Shown: piece by piece, positions 6,800 to 13,543 of the stretch
How the letters are laid out: every line of letters begins with the position of its first letter
How positions within the stretch are numbered: the first letter of the stretch is position 1
NCBI GenBank assembly: GCA_023381895.1
Contig: JAMCTA010000110.1
Location: forward strand, 26,315-41,433
DNA: 15,119 nt
Source of the DNA: Chloroflexota bacterium
GTDB taxonomy: Bacteria > Chloroflexota > UBA4733
Direction of reading: 5' to 3'
Position numbers and translations under genes: made by a program
The notes under the pieces: model-generated
Database searches by the model: none
The model's input: only the letters and a program-made list of their open reading frames with translations
Told to the model about the DNA's origin: nothing

Positions 6800-7771
6800 T
6801 CACGCCGAAAGGGGACCATTCCAGCGCTGGTACTCGTTCCAGAGCTGGACTACGATCGCTACGACTAAGAGAAACGAGACAGCGATAAGTAATACCTGTG
6901 ATCCTTGCTGCCACTCAACATCATTCCGGCTCCGGGCCGTCGCTGTAACAAAGGCGATGGTCAATGCAGCTCCAGCGATCTTCCCCCAGCGCGTAGGTAT
7001 GTAGCGCACTGGGCGGCTCGCCAGAAAATAGCTCGCTACGGCAAAGAGGAACGGGAGAAAGAAGCGAAAGAAGACCATCACTGCGAACCAGACCGGAAGG
7101 ATGCCTTGTGAGCTGAAGACTGCCGCACCGATGCAGAAGAGCAGCGCATCAGCAATCGCATCAAGCAGGCGACCCAAACGCGTGGGGTGCTCGAAGAGGC
7201 GCGCCACGCTGCCGTCGATAGTATCGGCAAACGCTCCCATCAGGAGCACGCCGAGCAGAAGGCGGTGGCTGGTGACATCTCCCACTCCGAAGCCGAGCAG
7301 GAGCCAGCTCGCCATGAGCCGCAACAAGGTGAGGCTATTGGCAATGCCGAGATGACGTAATCGCTCACCACCATTGAGCGGCTGCATCATTCCAACGTGG
7401 AGCAGCACAAACACCTGCTGCCCGCAGAGGCCTAGAAGTGTCACAACAGCCACTGTCACCGCGTTGCGCAGCGGCATCACTTGCGCGACTGCGACCACCC
7501 ACGTCAAGGCCACAGCAGCCAGCCACACTGTGCTCACTAGCGTGCCGGTAACGAGCCAAGGGTAGTGGCGAGCATCCTCTAGGGAGCGTTCCCAGGAACG
7601 CCCCAGGAATACTCGCCAGGCACGGGGACGGAAGCGCTCAGCGCGTAAATCTTTCAAGAGACCGGGGAGAAAAGTTTGCCCTGTGGCTGATTCGTCGAAG
7701 TCGAGGCCGGCGGACTGAACTGAAGGGGAAGGCTGGGATACGTCTGTTTGTGGAGCTTCGGCGGTGCTCAT
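6800..7771 (-). CDS. CDP-alcohol phosphatidyltransferase-family membrane protein
   Basis: This 323-residue integral membrane protein carries the full CDP-alcohol phosphotransferase motif D-x2-DG-x2-AR-x8-G-x3-D-x3-D: D183, D186, G187, A190, R191, G200, D204 and D208. These residues bind metal and the CDP moiety in enzymes that attach head groups to CDP-diacylglycerol or CDP-alcohols. NSLTLLRL before it is also typical. About eight hydrophobic segments are visible. Unusual is the N-terminus: about 70 polar residues and two membrane segments (roughly 73-97 and 103-125) precede the core, making the protein longer than the usual ~200 residues. The ATG overlaps the stop of a 16-codon ORF as ATGA; GAGG-rich sequence precedes it. 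The alcohol acceptor cannot be deduced. Confidence 0.87.
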   Translation of the reverse strand: MSTAEAPQTDVSQPSPSVQSAGLDFDESATGQTFLPGLLKDLRAERFRPRAWRVFLGRSWERSLEDARHYPWLVTGTLVSTVWLAAVALTWVVAVAQVMPLRNAVTVAVVTLLGLCGQQVFVLLHVGMMQPLNGGERLRHLGIANSLTLLRLMASWLLLGFGVGDVTSHRLLLGVLLMGAFADTIDGSVARLFEHPTRLGRLLDAIADALLFCIGAAVFSSQGILPVWFAVMVFFRFFLPFLFAVASYFLASRPVRYIPTRWGKIAGAALTIAFVTATARSRNDVEWQQGSQVLLIAVSFLLVVAIVVQLWNEYQRWNGPLSA

Positions 7772-7818
7772 CGCAACTCGTCCACCTCTTCCTCTCCTTG
7801 AAGCGACTGTTCGTTCAT
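7768..7818 (-). CDS. Possible 16-residue leader ORF before the CDP-alcohol phosphotransferase
   Basis: ATG at 7818 opens a short frame, MNEQSLQGEEEVDELR, whose TGA overlaps the ATG of the downstream membrane enzyme (ATGA). Such an arrangement could couple translation. However, the purine-rich codons GGA GAG GAA GAG also serve as the ribosome binding region of the main gene, so the frame may be accidental. No clear ribosome binding site precedes it, and CATAAT at its start could instead be a -10 box. I consider it doubtful. Confidence 0.2.
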   Translation of the reverse strand: MNEQSLQGEEEVDELR

Positions 7819-7824
7819 TATGGT
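7798..7824. promoter_or_regulatory. Possible divergent promoter elements
   Basis: The 127-bp spacer between the phosphotransferase (-) and the amidohydrolase (+) must contain both promoters. On the minus strand CATAAT (7817-7822) matches the -10 consensus at five of six bases. On the plus strand TTGAAG (7798-7803) and TATGGT (7819-7824) form a weak pair with a short 15-bp gap. The two candidates overlap, so the genes might compete for polymerase. The matches are short and could be chance. Confidence 0.3.
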
Positions 7825-7898
7825 ATCAACTGCAAGCAGGATTCTGCTCGCCGAGAGGACCGGCACTCGGCCCATAGCGCGGAAAGGGACCACGCTCC

Positions 7899-9488
7899 GT
7901 GACCAGCATCGCTGCCGATTTGCTTCTCGACAACGGCCAGATCCAGACCCTGCACGCAGCAGTGCCGGTGACGTCAGCACTGGCCGTCCACAACGGTAAG
8001 GTGCTGGCCTACGGCGATACAGCGCGGAGTCTGCGAGGGCCAGCAACACTGGTTCTCGATCTCGAGGGCGGTCTGGCTCTTCCTGGGTTTGTCGATGCCC
8101 ACATCCACCTACTCGCATATGGATTGGGGCTTAATGAGGTGGTGCTCGCCGGCATCTCGGACTACGCAGAAATTGAGCGCCGGATTGCTCAGCGAGTACG
8201 TACGCAGTCACCGGGTGAGTGGATTACGGGGAGTGGGTGGAATCAGGATGCTTGGGGAGGAATCCGGCCGGTCAGGGCGTTGCTGGACCGCCTATCATCC
8301 CTCCACCCGATGGTATTCACACGGAAGGATGGGCATTCCATCTGGACGAACAGCCTTGCGCTCCAGCGGGCAGGCATCACCGCTGAGACACCCGATCCAG
8401 CTGGGGGACGGATCGAGCATCTGGAGGACGGCACTCCATCTGGCATCCTTGCAGAGAATGCTATGGCGCTCGTGCTCCGGTGCCTACCAGCGAACAGCAC
8501 CATGAATGAGTATCGCGGACTGCAGCGGGCGATGGCTCTCGCCAGCGCCGCTGGCATCACTGGCTTGCATGACTTCGAGGGAGCAGCCGCTCGAACCGCT
8601 TTTGCACATGCACTCGGTGCTGGTGCACTGCCGCTTCGTGTCCAGATGATGATCGATCTCCCCGCATGGCGTGCTGGCTGGCCCACGGAGCAGACCACGA
8701 ACAGTGGCCATCCACTGTTGCACACAGGGCATCTCAAGATCTTCTCCGATGGAGCATTGGGCTCACGCACAGCAGCGATGCTCGCGCCTTACCTCGGTGC
8801 GCCCGACAATCGCGGCGTGGTTGTGACGCCCGTTGAAGAGGTTGCAACGCTGGTCACCGCCGCCGCACGTGCTGGCGTGGCCTGTGCGATCCATGCCATT
8901 GGCGACTATGCCAATCGCTTTGTTCTCGATGCATTCGAGCGCACTCGTGCAGAATGGCAGCCACGCCGGTTACGCCCGCGCATCGAGCACGTGCAGGTGC
9001 TCGATGCGCGGGACCTCGGCCGGCTCGCCCGGCTCGGGGTCGTTGCATCCATGCAGCCGGTGCACGCCACCAGCGACATGGATATTGCCGATCGCTACTG
9101 GGGAGAGCGCAATGCGCTTGGCTATGCGTGGCGGAGCCTACTCGACCACGGAACCGCCCTGGCTTTCGGGTCAGATTGCCCGGTCGAATCACTGGATGTG
9201 CTGCAAGGCCTCTATGCCGCTGTCACCCGCTGCCGGCCCGATGGCACGCCAAGGGGGGGCTGGTATCCATCACAGCGGCTTTTGCTCACCGAGGCTGTCG
9301 CAGCCTATACGACTGGTGCTGCTGTCGCCGCCCAGCGCGAGCACGAGCTGGGAGACCTCGGTACCGGCAAGTGGGCAGACATCACAGTGCTCGATCGCGA
9401 CATCTTCACCGCGGAGCCAGAAGCGCTCCTTGAAACGCGGGTGCTCGCCACCGTCGTGGGTGGCAGCATCGTCTACCGCCGTGCCTGA
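7899..9488 (+). CDS. YtcJ-like metal-dependent amidohydrolase
   Basis: This 529-residue enzyme belongs to the Amidohydro_3/YtcJ group of the amidohydrolase superfamily, which hydrolyses amides, N-formyl groups or related bonds with one or two metal ions. The small beta sandwich domain (about 1-60) leads into LPGFVDAHIHL with metal ligands H68 and H70. Further landmarks are HLKIFSDGALGSRTAAM (278-294, candidate carboxylated Lys K280), AIHAIGD (H332), RIEHVQVL (H364) and FGSDCPVE (D426). The C-terminus returns to the sandwich with GKWADITVLDRD. Length is normal and all expected ligands are present. It uses GTG 7899 with a GGAAAGGGA stretch about 9 nt upstream. It overlaps the next, opposing gene by 16 bp. 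The substrate is unknown, as for most family members. Confidence 0.92.
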   Translation: MTSIAADLLLDNGQIQTLHAAVPVTSALAVHNGKVLAYGDTARSLRGPATLVLDLEGGLALPGFVDAHIHLLAYGLGLNEVVLAGISDYAEIERRIAQRVRTQSPGEWITGSGWNQDAWGGIRPVRALLDRLSSLHPMVFTRKDGHSIWTNSLALQRAGITAETPDPAGGRIEHLEDGTPSGILAENAMALVLRCLPANSTMNEYRGLQRAMALASAAGITGLHDFEGAAARTAFAHALGAGALPLRVQMMIDLPAWRAGWPTEQTTNSGHPLLHTGHLKIFSDGALGSRTAAMLAPYLGAPDNRGVVVTPVEEVATLVTAAARAGVACAIHAIGDYANRFVLDAFERTRAEWQPRRLRPRIEHVQVLDARDLGRLARLGVVASMQPVHATSDMDIADRYWGERNALGYAWRSLLDHGTALAFGSDCPVESLDVLQGLYAAVTRCRPDGTPRGGWYPSQRLLLTEAVAAYTTGAAVAAQREHELGDLGTGKWADITVLDRDIFTAEPEALLETRVLATVVGGSIVYRRA

Positions 9489-12001
9489 CCGTCCTCCCGC
9501 ACCCGGCGTGTGATCAAGAGGCCCGATGCGCCGGCGAAGAGGCCGGCCACGGCAATCACAAGAAACGCAACGCCGATAGTCTTACGCGACTGCACTGGCC
9601 CCAGTTGCCACCACTGGGGACTAGGAGCAGGCTCGATCTGGATCTTCGTCTGCTCCGTCCGCACCGTTCGGTCGGCAGCGGTCGGTCCGGGTTCCACCAT
9701 CGCCTGAACCGTCCAGGCACCGGGAGCATCTGGCAACCAATCGAAGGTGAGCTCGCGGCGCTGTCCGGCGAGCAGAGGCACGGAGAGATCAACGAGCGCG
9801 ATGCGCGAGTGTCCGGCGCGTTGCGCCCAGATTGCGAGGTGGACGTGGTTCGCATCAGCGCCACCGTCATTCGCCACCGTGAGGCTGACGGACTGCTCAG
9901 CGTATGCTCCGGTCGCCTGTCTGCGCCCCACGGTCAAGCTGGTGAGATGGACATTCGCGGGCGTGAGACTCTGGGCATGCCAGGCGCCATTGAATGACAC
10001 GGCGAGAGGCTGATTGCTGAGCGCTGTGCAGTCATACACCATCGTGTTCAGCACCAGTCGCGGCGCGCCGCAGCGAAGCTCACTGATGAGTGCCTGCAGC
10101 GCACCCTTCGGGAAGCTCGTGGCCGCACGCAGCGTGACATTGGGGCTTGGCAGGAGCTCGGCACGCCAGCCATTCTGCAGAATATGGACGTCTCGCAGAC
10201 TTGCACCCTCGAGAATAATTTGAGGAGATGCTGGGTTGAGCATAGCGCCCAGCCCTTCTCCCGCGATGTCGGGGACCTGAGATGGCAACTGGGCACGCAG
10301 GGTATTGAGTGACGCCTCATCGGTGGGAGGATCGATCGGACCAGAGTTGCTGTGGAGTGCGACCTGTTGCAGCACCACGCGCCCTTGCGCTGCATAGAGG
10401 AGCAGGCCGGGAACGTGGTAGAGCGCCTCGACCTCACGGCCGTGGACCGAGCGCTTCCAGATGCCGATATGCTGACCATCGAGCGTCCCGGTGCGAATGA
10501 CCTGGTCGCCATCAACGTTCCACACTCCCATGGTTGCTCCCAAATAGTGGAGCCGGCCGTCAATGTGGCTGATATAGAGCTTCACCACGCCCGTGACTGA
10601 AGGGCTCAGCTCGCCGCGGAACCCAGGAGCGATGGACTGGTACTGATCGACTGGAGCAGTGTTTCGATAGTTGTAGGCATAGTCGAACATGCGCCCAGAC
10701 TGATCCCACGCGTAAATCCCCTCGCTGCTCCGGAAGCCACCGTCTTCACTGGCAACAAACGTCACGAAGTCCCAGATGTGCGACATGATCCACTTAGGGA
10801 ACGTGGCATAGTCCATTGACGCAATAGTCGTTGACCCGACCTTGATCTCGTCCTGGGCAGGATACCTCCCCAAGAGGCCTATCTTGTAGAGCAACCTACC
10901 GTTGCCATTGCCCCAGCTATAGCGCACGAACTCCACTGGTGACGGTGTACCACCGTACTGCTGGTAGAGGTCTCCTTTCGGGAAGTAATAGTTGCGAATG
11001 ATGAGGTTCGGAAAGCCGGTATTGCCCGGATCGAAGCGATAGTACGCAAAAGGATTCTCGAAATCGGCCTGGTTCGGACTGTGCAGATGGAAGGGATAGA
11101 CGGAGAAGATCTGCTCCCCGTTCTCAGGCTCGGAGTCCGGCAGGAAGCTCGAGAGCTCTACGAGCCTGCCATCCTGCCAGTTCATCGAAATAGGAGGGGT
11201 CCGGTCGAACCAGGCACGGAGATGCATGAACTGCGGACTCAAGTAGGGCCAGAATACCGCATTGTGAAAAGGCTCAATGCGATAGTGCTCCACGTTCAAG
11301 ATGAGATCGGTACGCGGCGTGTTGGCCAGCCCCGCCACAAATGGGAACAGCCTGAGCAGGCCATACTCCGGGACCCCACTCCCAGTGGGATCGTAGAGTG
11401 TATAGTCCCAAGCAGCGTGGCCGCGCCAGTGCTGAGCAAGCACGCTGTTGGCATCAGCTTCGTAGGGAAGGGAAAAAGCTCCTTCAAAGTACAGCTGATC
11501 GGCAATGCGCCCCCCTGGGAGATACCACGAGGTGAGCGATTCAGCACGCATTGTCCAGTGAATGGGATGGGTCAGCACCACGTGATCGTTGTGTAGCGCG
11601 ACCGGAGCAGCCCCTTCCCCGAACTGGTCGTCATACAACTCCGCAATGTGTTTCCCGTCCTTCACCGTGAAGAAGATGGCGAGCTTCGGAGGACCACCGC
11701 CCGGCCGGAAGACCCACGTGGAATCATTCATCTCCGTCGCTTTATGCCAATCAGTTGACTGGGCGACTGGTTGGTAGTTGTAGACTTCGACCAGATCGTG
11801 GCTCGTGGCGAACGAGGTCACGATCACCGTTTTGGTCACCGTACTGCTGAGCTTCTCCTCTGTCAGGGAGAGCACAGGCACGGTGGAAGGGCTGTTAGCT
11901 GCCCAGGCAGGGGCGACGGTAAGCAGCGTTGCTATGAGCGGTCCAACCAGCACTATCAGTGCAAGACATAATCTGCCGGGCTCGCTGTGTGGTGACCTCA
12001 T
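9473..12001 (-). CDS. Secreted, C-terminally membrane-anchored protein of unknown function
   Basis: I do not recognise a family over most of this 842-residue protein. A signal peptide is clear: hydrophobic LALIVLVGPLIATLLTVA, then PAWA-AN, with cleavage near residue 35. The large body is rich in aromatic residues (WYLPGGRIADQLYFEG, FAYYRFDPGNTGFPNL, FVRYSWGNGNG), suggesting a beta-rich, possibly carbohydrate-contacting ectodomain. Mature protein has only two cysteines, C644 and C658, likely a disulfide. Residues about 684-772 look like a CARDB/Ig-like beta domain (SVSLTVANDGGADANHVHL). A membrane helix at about 808-831 is followed by RR and a short charged tail, so the body lies outside the cell. 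No ribosome binding site precedes ATG 12001; a TATACT box sits 7 bp upstream. It overlaps the amidohydrolase 3' end by 16 bp. Confidence 0.85.
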   Translation of the reverse strand: MRSPHSEPGRLCLALIVLVGPLIATLLTVAPAWAANSPSTVPVLSLTEEKLSSTVTKTVIVTSFATSHDLVEVYNYQPVAQSTDWHKATEMNDSTWVFRPGGGPPKLAIFFTVKDGKHIAELYDDQFGEGAAPVALHNDHVVLTHPIHWTMRAESLTSWYLPGGRIADQLYFEGAFSLPYEADANSVLAQHWRGHAAWDYTLYDPTGSGVPEYGLLRLFPFVAGLANTPRTDLILNVEHYRIEPFHNAVFWPYLSPQFMHLRAWFDRTPPISMNWQDGRLVELSSFLPDSEPENGEQIFSVYPFHLHSPNQADFENPFAYYRFDPGNTGFPNLIIRNYYFPKGDLYQQYGGTPSPVEFVRYSWGNGNGRLLYKIGLLGRYPAQDEIKVGSTTIASMDYATFPKWIMSHIWDFVTFVASEDGGFRSSEGIYAWDQSGRMFDYAYNYRNTAPVDQYQSIAPGFRGELSPSVTGVVKLYISHIDGRLHYLGATMGVWNVDGDQVIRTGTLDGQHIGIWKRSVHGREVEALYHVPGLLLYAAQGRVVLQQVALHSNSGPIDPPTDEASLNTLRAQLPSQVPDIAGEGLGAMLNPASPQIILEGASLRDVHILQNGWRAELLPSPNVTLRAATSFPKGALQALISELRCGAPRLVLNTMVYDCTALSNQPLAVSFNGAWHAQSLTPANVHLTSLTVGRRQATGAYAEQSVSLTVANDGGADANHVHLAIWAQRAGHSRIALVDLSVPLLAGQRRELTFDWLPDAPGAWTVQAMVEPGPTAADRTVRTEQTKIQIEPAPSPQWWQLGPVQSRKTIGVAFLVIAVAGLFAGASGLLITRRVREDGQARR

Positions 12002-12008
12002 AGTTCAG

Positions 12009-12014
12009 AGTATA
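12009..12014 (-). promoter_or_regulatory. -10 box implying a leaderless transcript
   Basis: On the minus strand TATACT (five of six consensus bases) is followed by 7 nt, CTGAACT, and then the ATG of the 842-residue protein. Transcription would start at or next to the A of ATG, and there is no Shine-Dalgarno sequence. This spacing is the known signature of leaderless genes in several bacterial phyla. No -35 box is recognisable. Confidence 0.45.
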
Positions 12015-12045
12015 GGTCAGGGATCTCACCGATAGTGCCGCTCCT

Positions 12046-12119
12046 CCACGTGGTGGCGCTCCACGCTCGTGCACGACTGACAAGAGCAGCGCTGCTCCTG
12101 TCCTGGCGAGCACACGTGT
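12046..12119. repeat. Cluster of four perfect palindromes
   Basis: Four perfect palindromes lie within 74 bp: CCACGTGG (12046-12053), TCGTGCACGA (12067-12076), GAGCAGCGCTGCTC (12084-12097) and ACACGTGT (12112-12119). Their centres are 22, 19 and 25 bp apart, near two helical turns. Two contain CACGTG. They lie 32-105 bp upstream of the -10 box of the 842-residue protein gene, where activator or repressor sites would be expected. The function is inferred. Confidence 0.4.
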
Positions 12120-12155
12120 CATCTCCTTCGCTCCGTCACCTGTCCCGGCTGGGCT

Positions 12156-12189
12156 TATGATAGCGACCGCCCGTTCTAGGAGGTTCTAG
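12156..12189 (+). promoter_or_regulatory. -10-like hexamer followed by a direct repeat
   Basis: TATGAT (12156-12161) matches the -10 consensus at five positions, without a good -35. Just downstream GTTCTAG occurs twice (12173-12179 and 12183-12189), 10 bp apart, so both copies face the same side of the helix. No supported plus-strand gene follows. This could be an operator or chance. Confidence 0.2.
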
Positions 12190-12458
12190 CGAACAGGGAC
12201 CAGCGTTCCACTCCGACAATGAGCGTTGTGATGATAGCCCACGGAGCCAGCACGGGGGCGCTGAAACTAGCCCCAACGATGCAGGAAGGAAATCATTCCG
12301 CTTCGCTGAACCGGCTTACCATCGCAGCCGGATCAGGGCACCGCTGGACCGTGGCTGTAGTCCCGACGAGGCTAAGTCTAAGTCTATGGTGTGCTACGCG
12401 CATACGATGGGCAGGCGCTCACCTGGCGGCGTCCGTGCGCAGCACCACTCCCCGGAAG

Positions 12459-13538
12459 CTAGCTCGAGATGGGCTGTGCTGCCGACCAGTCGCTCTGGAA
12501 CACCCCATCGACCCGCTTGATCGCATCAGCGTTTGTGAGCAGGATACCCAGCTCTCGTTCAGCGTCGAGGGAAGGAGTCGAGATATTCTCGGAGCCGATG
12601 AAGAGCGTGTGGTCATCAGCGAGGATCATCTTTGCATGCGGATAGGGCCTGACTAGGCCGCGCACCTGCACACCTCCTTGCTCGATCGTGTGCACTCCTG
12701 CAAGGTTGTAGTCGCTCGGACCGCGCATCGCCGGCACGATGACGCGCACTTGAACCCCTCGATGAGCCGCCGCGATCAGCGCTGCTTCGAGCTGCCTATC
12801 CTCCATCTCTTCCTCTTCGAGGAAGAGCGTCCTTGTTGCGCTGTTGATGAGCGCGGTCAGCTTCGCACGCGAGTTGATTGGGGACACGACGAGATGGGGA
12901 TCATTCGGCGTGACACTCGTACGGTTCCAATCCGCAGTGAAGATGGCTTCATCGGCCGCCACATCTTGCGGATCAGTATCGACAAAGGCATATTCGCGAT
13001 TATGGGTGACAGCGCTGTAGGTCAGATTAGCCGACATAATGAAGGCGGTCTTGCCGTCGATCATCAGGCTCTTCTCGTGCGTCAGGCGAAAGGCCGGGTT
13101 CGACCACTTGACAGCGACTCCAGCCTGCTGGAGTCGCCGGTAGATTGTCCCGTTGCCGGGTCCGTTGCCCACGGGATGCTCCTCCAGAAGCACACGTGTG
13201 CGCACTCCACGCTTGACGCTTGCTTCCAAAGCGGCGATGACCTCACGATCCGTCAGCAGATAGATCGTGAGGTCAATGGTGTGCTGGGCGCTGTCAATAG
13301 CCGAGACAAATGGCTGCACGCCGTCATCTGGCTCGACGAGGAAGCGCCCGGATAATGTGGTGGCACCGAGAGTATGCTGCCCGGTTGAAGCCGTTCTATT
13401 GGTTGCAGCAGATCCTGCCGGTGATGCTGCTCCCGGTACCCCTGTACACGCGGCGAGCAGGAGCACCACACCGGTCACTAGGACGGCTCGCGGGAGTAGC
13501 AGTGGCCAGTTGGTGGGATGCCAGCCGTGCCTGCTCAC
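12459..13538 (-). CDS. Phospholipase D-like lipoprotein with two HKD motifs
   Basis: This 359-residue exported protein belongs to the phospholipase D superfamily, whose members cleave or transfer phosphodiester groups of lipids or nucleic acids. Both catalytic HxKx4D motifs are intact: H154/K156/D161 (THEKSLMIDG, with SANLT after it) and H301/K303/D308 (PHAKMILADD, with GSEN after it), so one chain forms the whole active site. The N-terminus has a hydrophobic stretch and lipobox LAAC with Cys31, then a Ser/Thr/Ala spacer, placing the enzyme outside the membrane. GTG 13538 follows the lepA stop by 5 bp, and its AGGAGGA ribosome binding site lies in the last lepA codons. Cardiolipin-synthase-like, phospholipase or nuclease roles are all possible. 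Confidence 0.9.
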   Translation of the reverse strand: MSRHGWHPTNWPLLLPRAVLVTGVVLLLAACTGVPGAASPAGSAATNRTASTGQHTLGATTLSGRFLVEPDDGVQPFVSAIDSAQHTIDLTIYLLTDREVIAALEASVKRGVRTRVLLEEHPVGNGPGNGTIYRRLQQAGVAVKWSNPAFRLTHEKSLMIDGKTAFIMSANLTYSAVTHNREYAFVDTDPQDVAADEAIFTADWNRTSVTPNDPHLVVSPINSRAKLTALINSATRTLFLEEEEMEDRQLEAALIAAAHRGVQVRVIVPAMRGPSDYNLAGVHTIEQGGVQVRGLVRPYPHAKMILADDHTLFIGSENISTPSLDAERELGILLTNADAIKRVDGVFQSDWSAAQPISS

Positions 13539-13543
13539 CTTCG

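Larger units (their letters stand above)
12002..12458. other. 457-bp gap without a supported gene
   Basis: Two minus-strand genes flank this gap, which should contain the promoter of the 842-residue protein gene. It holds a TATACT box next to that ATG, four perfect palindromes at 12046-12119, a 7-bp direct repeat near a -10-like hexamer at 12156-12189, and a short CTAAGT tandem at 12372-12386. I found no tRNA, known riboswitch core or SRP/tmRNA-like sequence. The plus-strand frame from 12219 has no coding support. Confidence 0.6.

Noticed and set aside
7768..8118. A 116-residue minus-strand frame extending the short leader ORF upstream
   Set aside because: It overlaps the start of the amidohydrolase on the other strand, whose N-terminus is well supported. 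Only the last 16 codons deserve mention.
12219..12656. A 145-residue plus-strand open frame across the gap and into the phospholipase D gene
   Set aside because: Almost half lies antisense to a well-supported gene, there is no ribosome binding site before the ATG, and composition is rich in Arg, Ser and Thr without domain signs.
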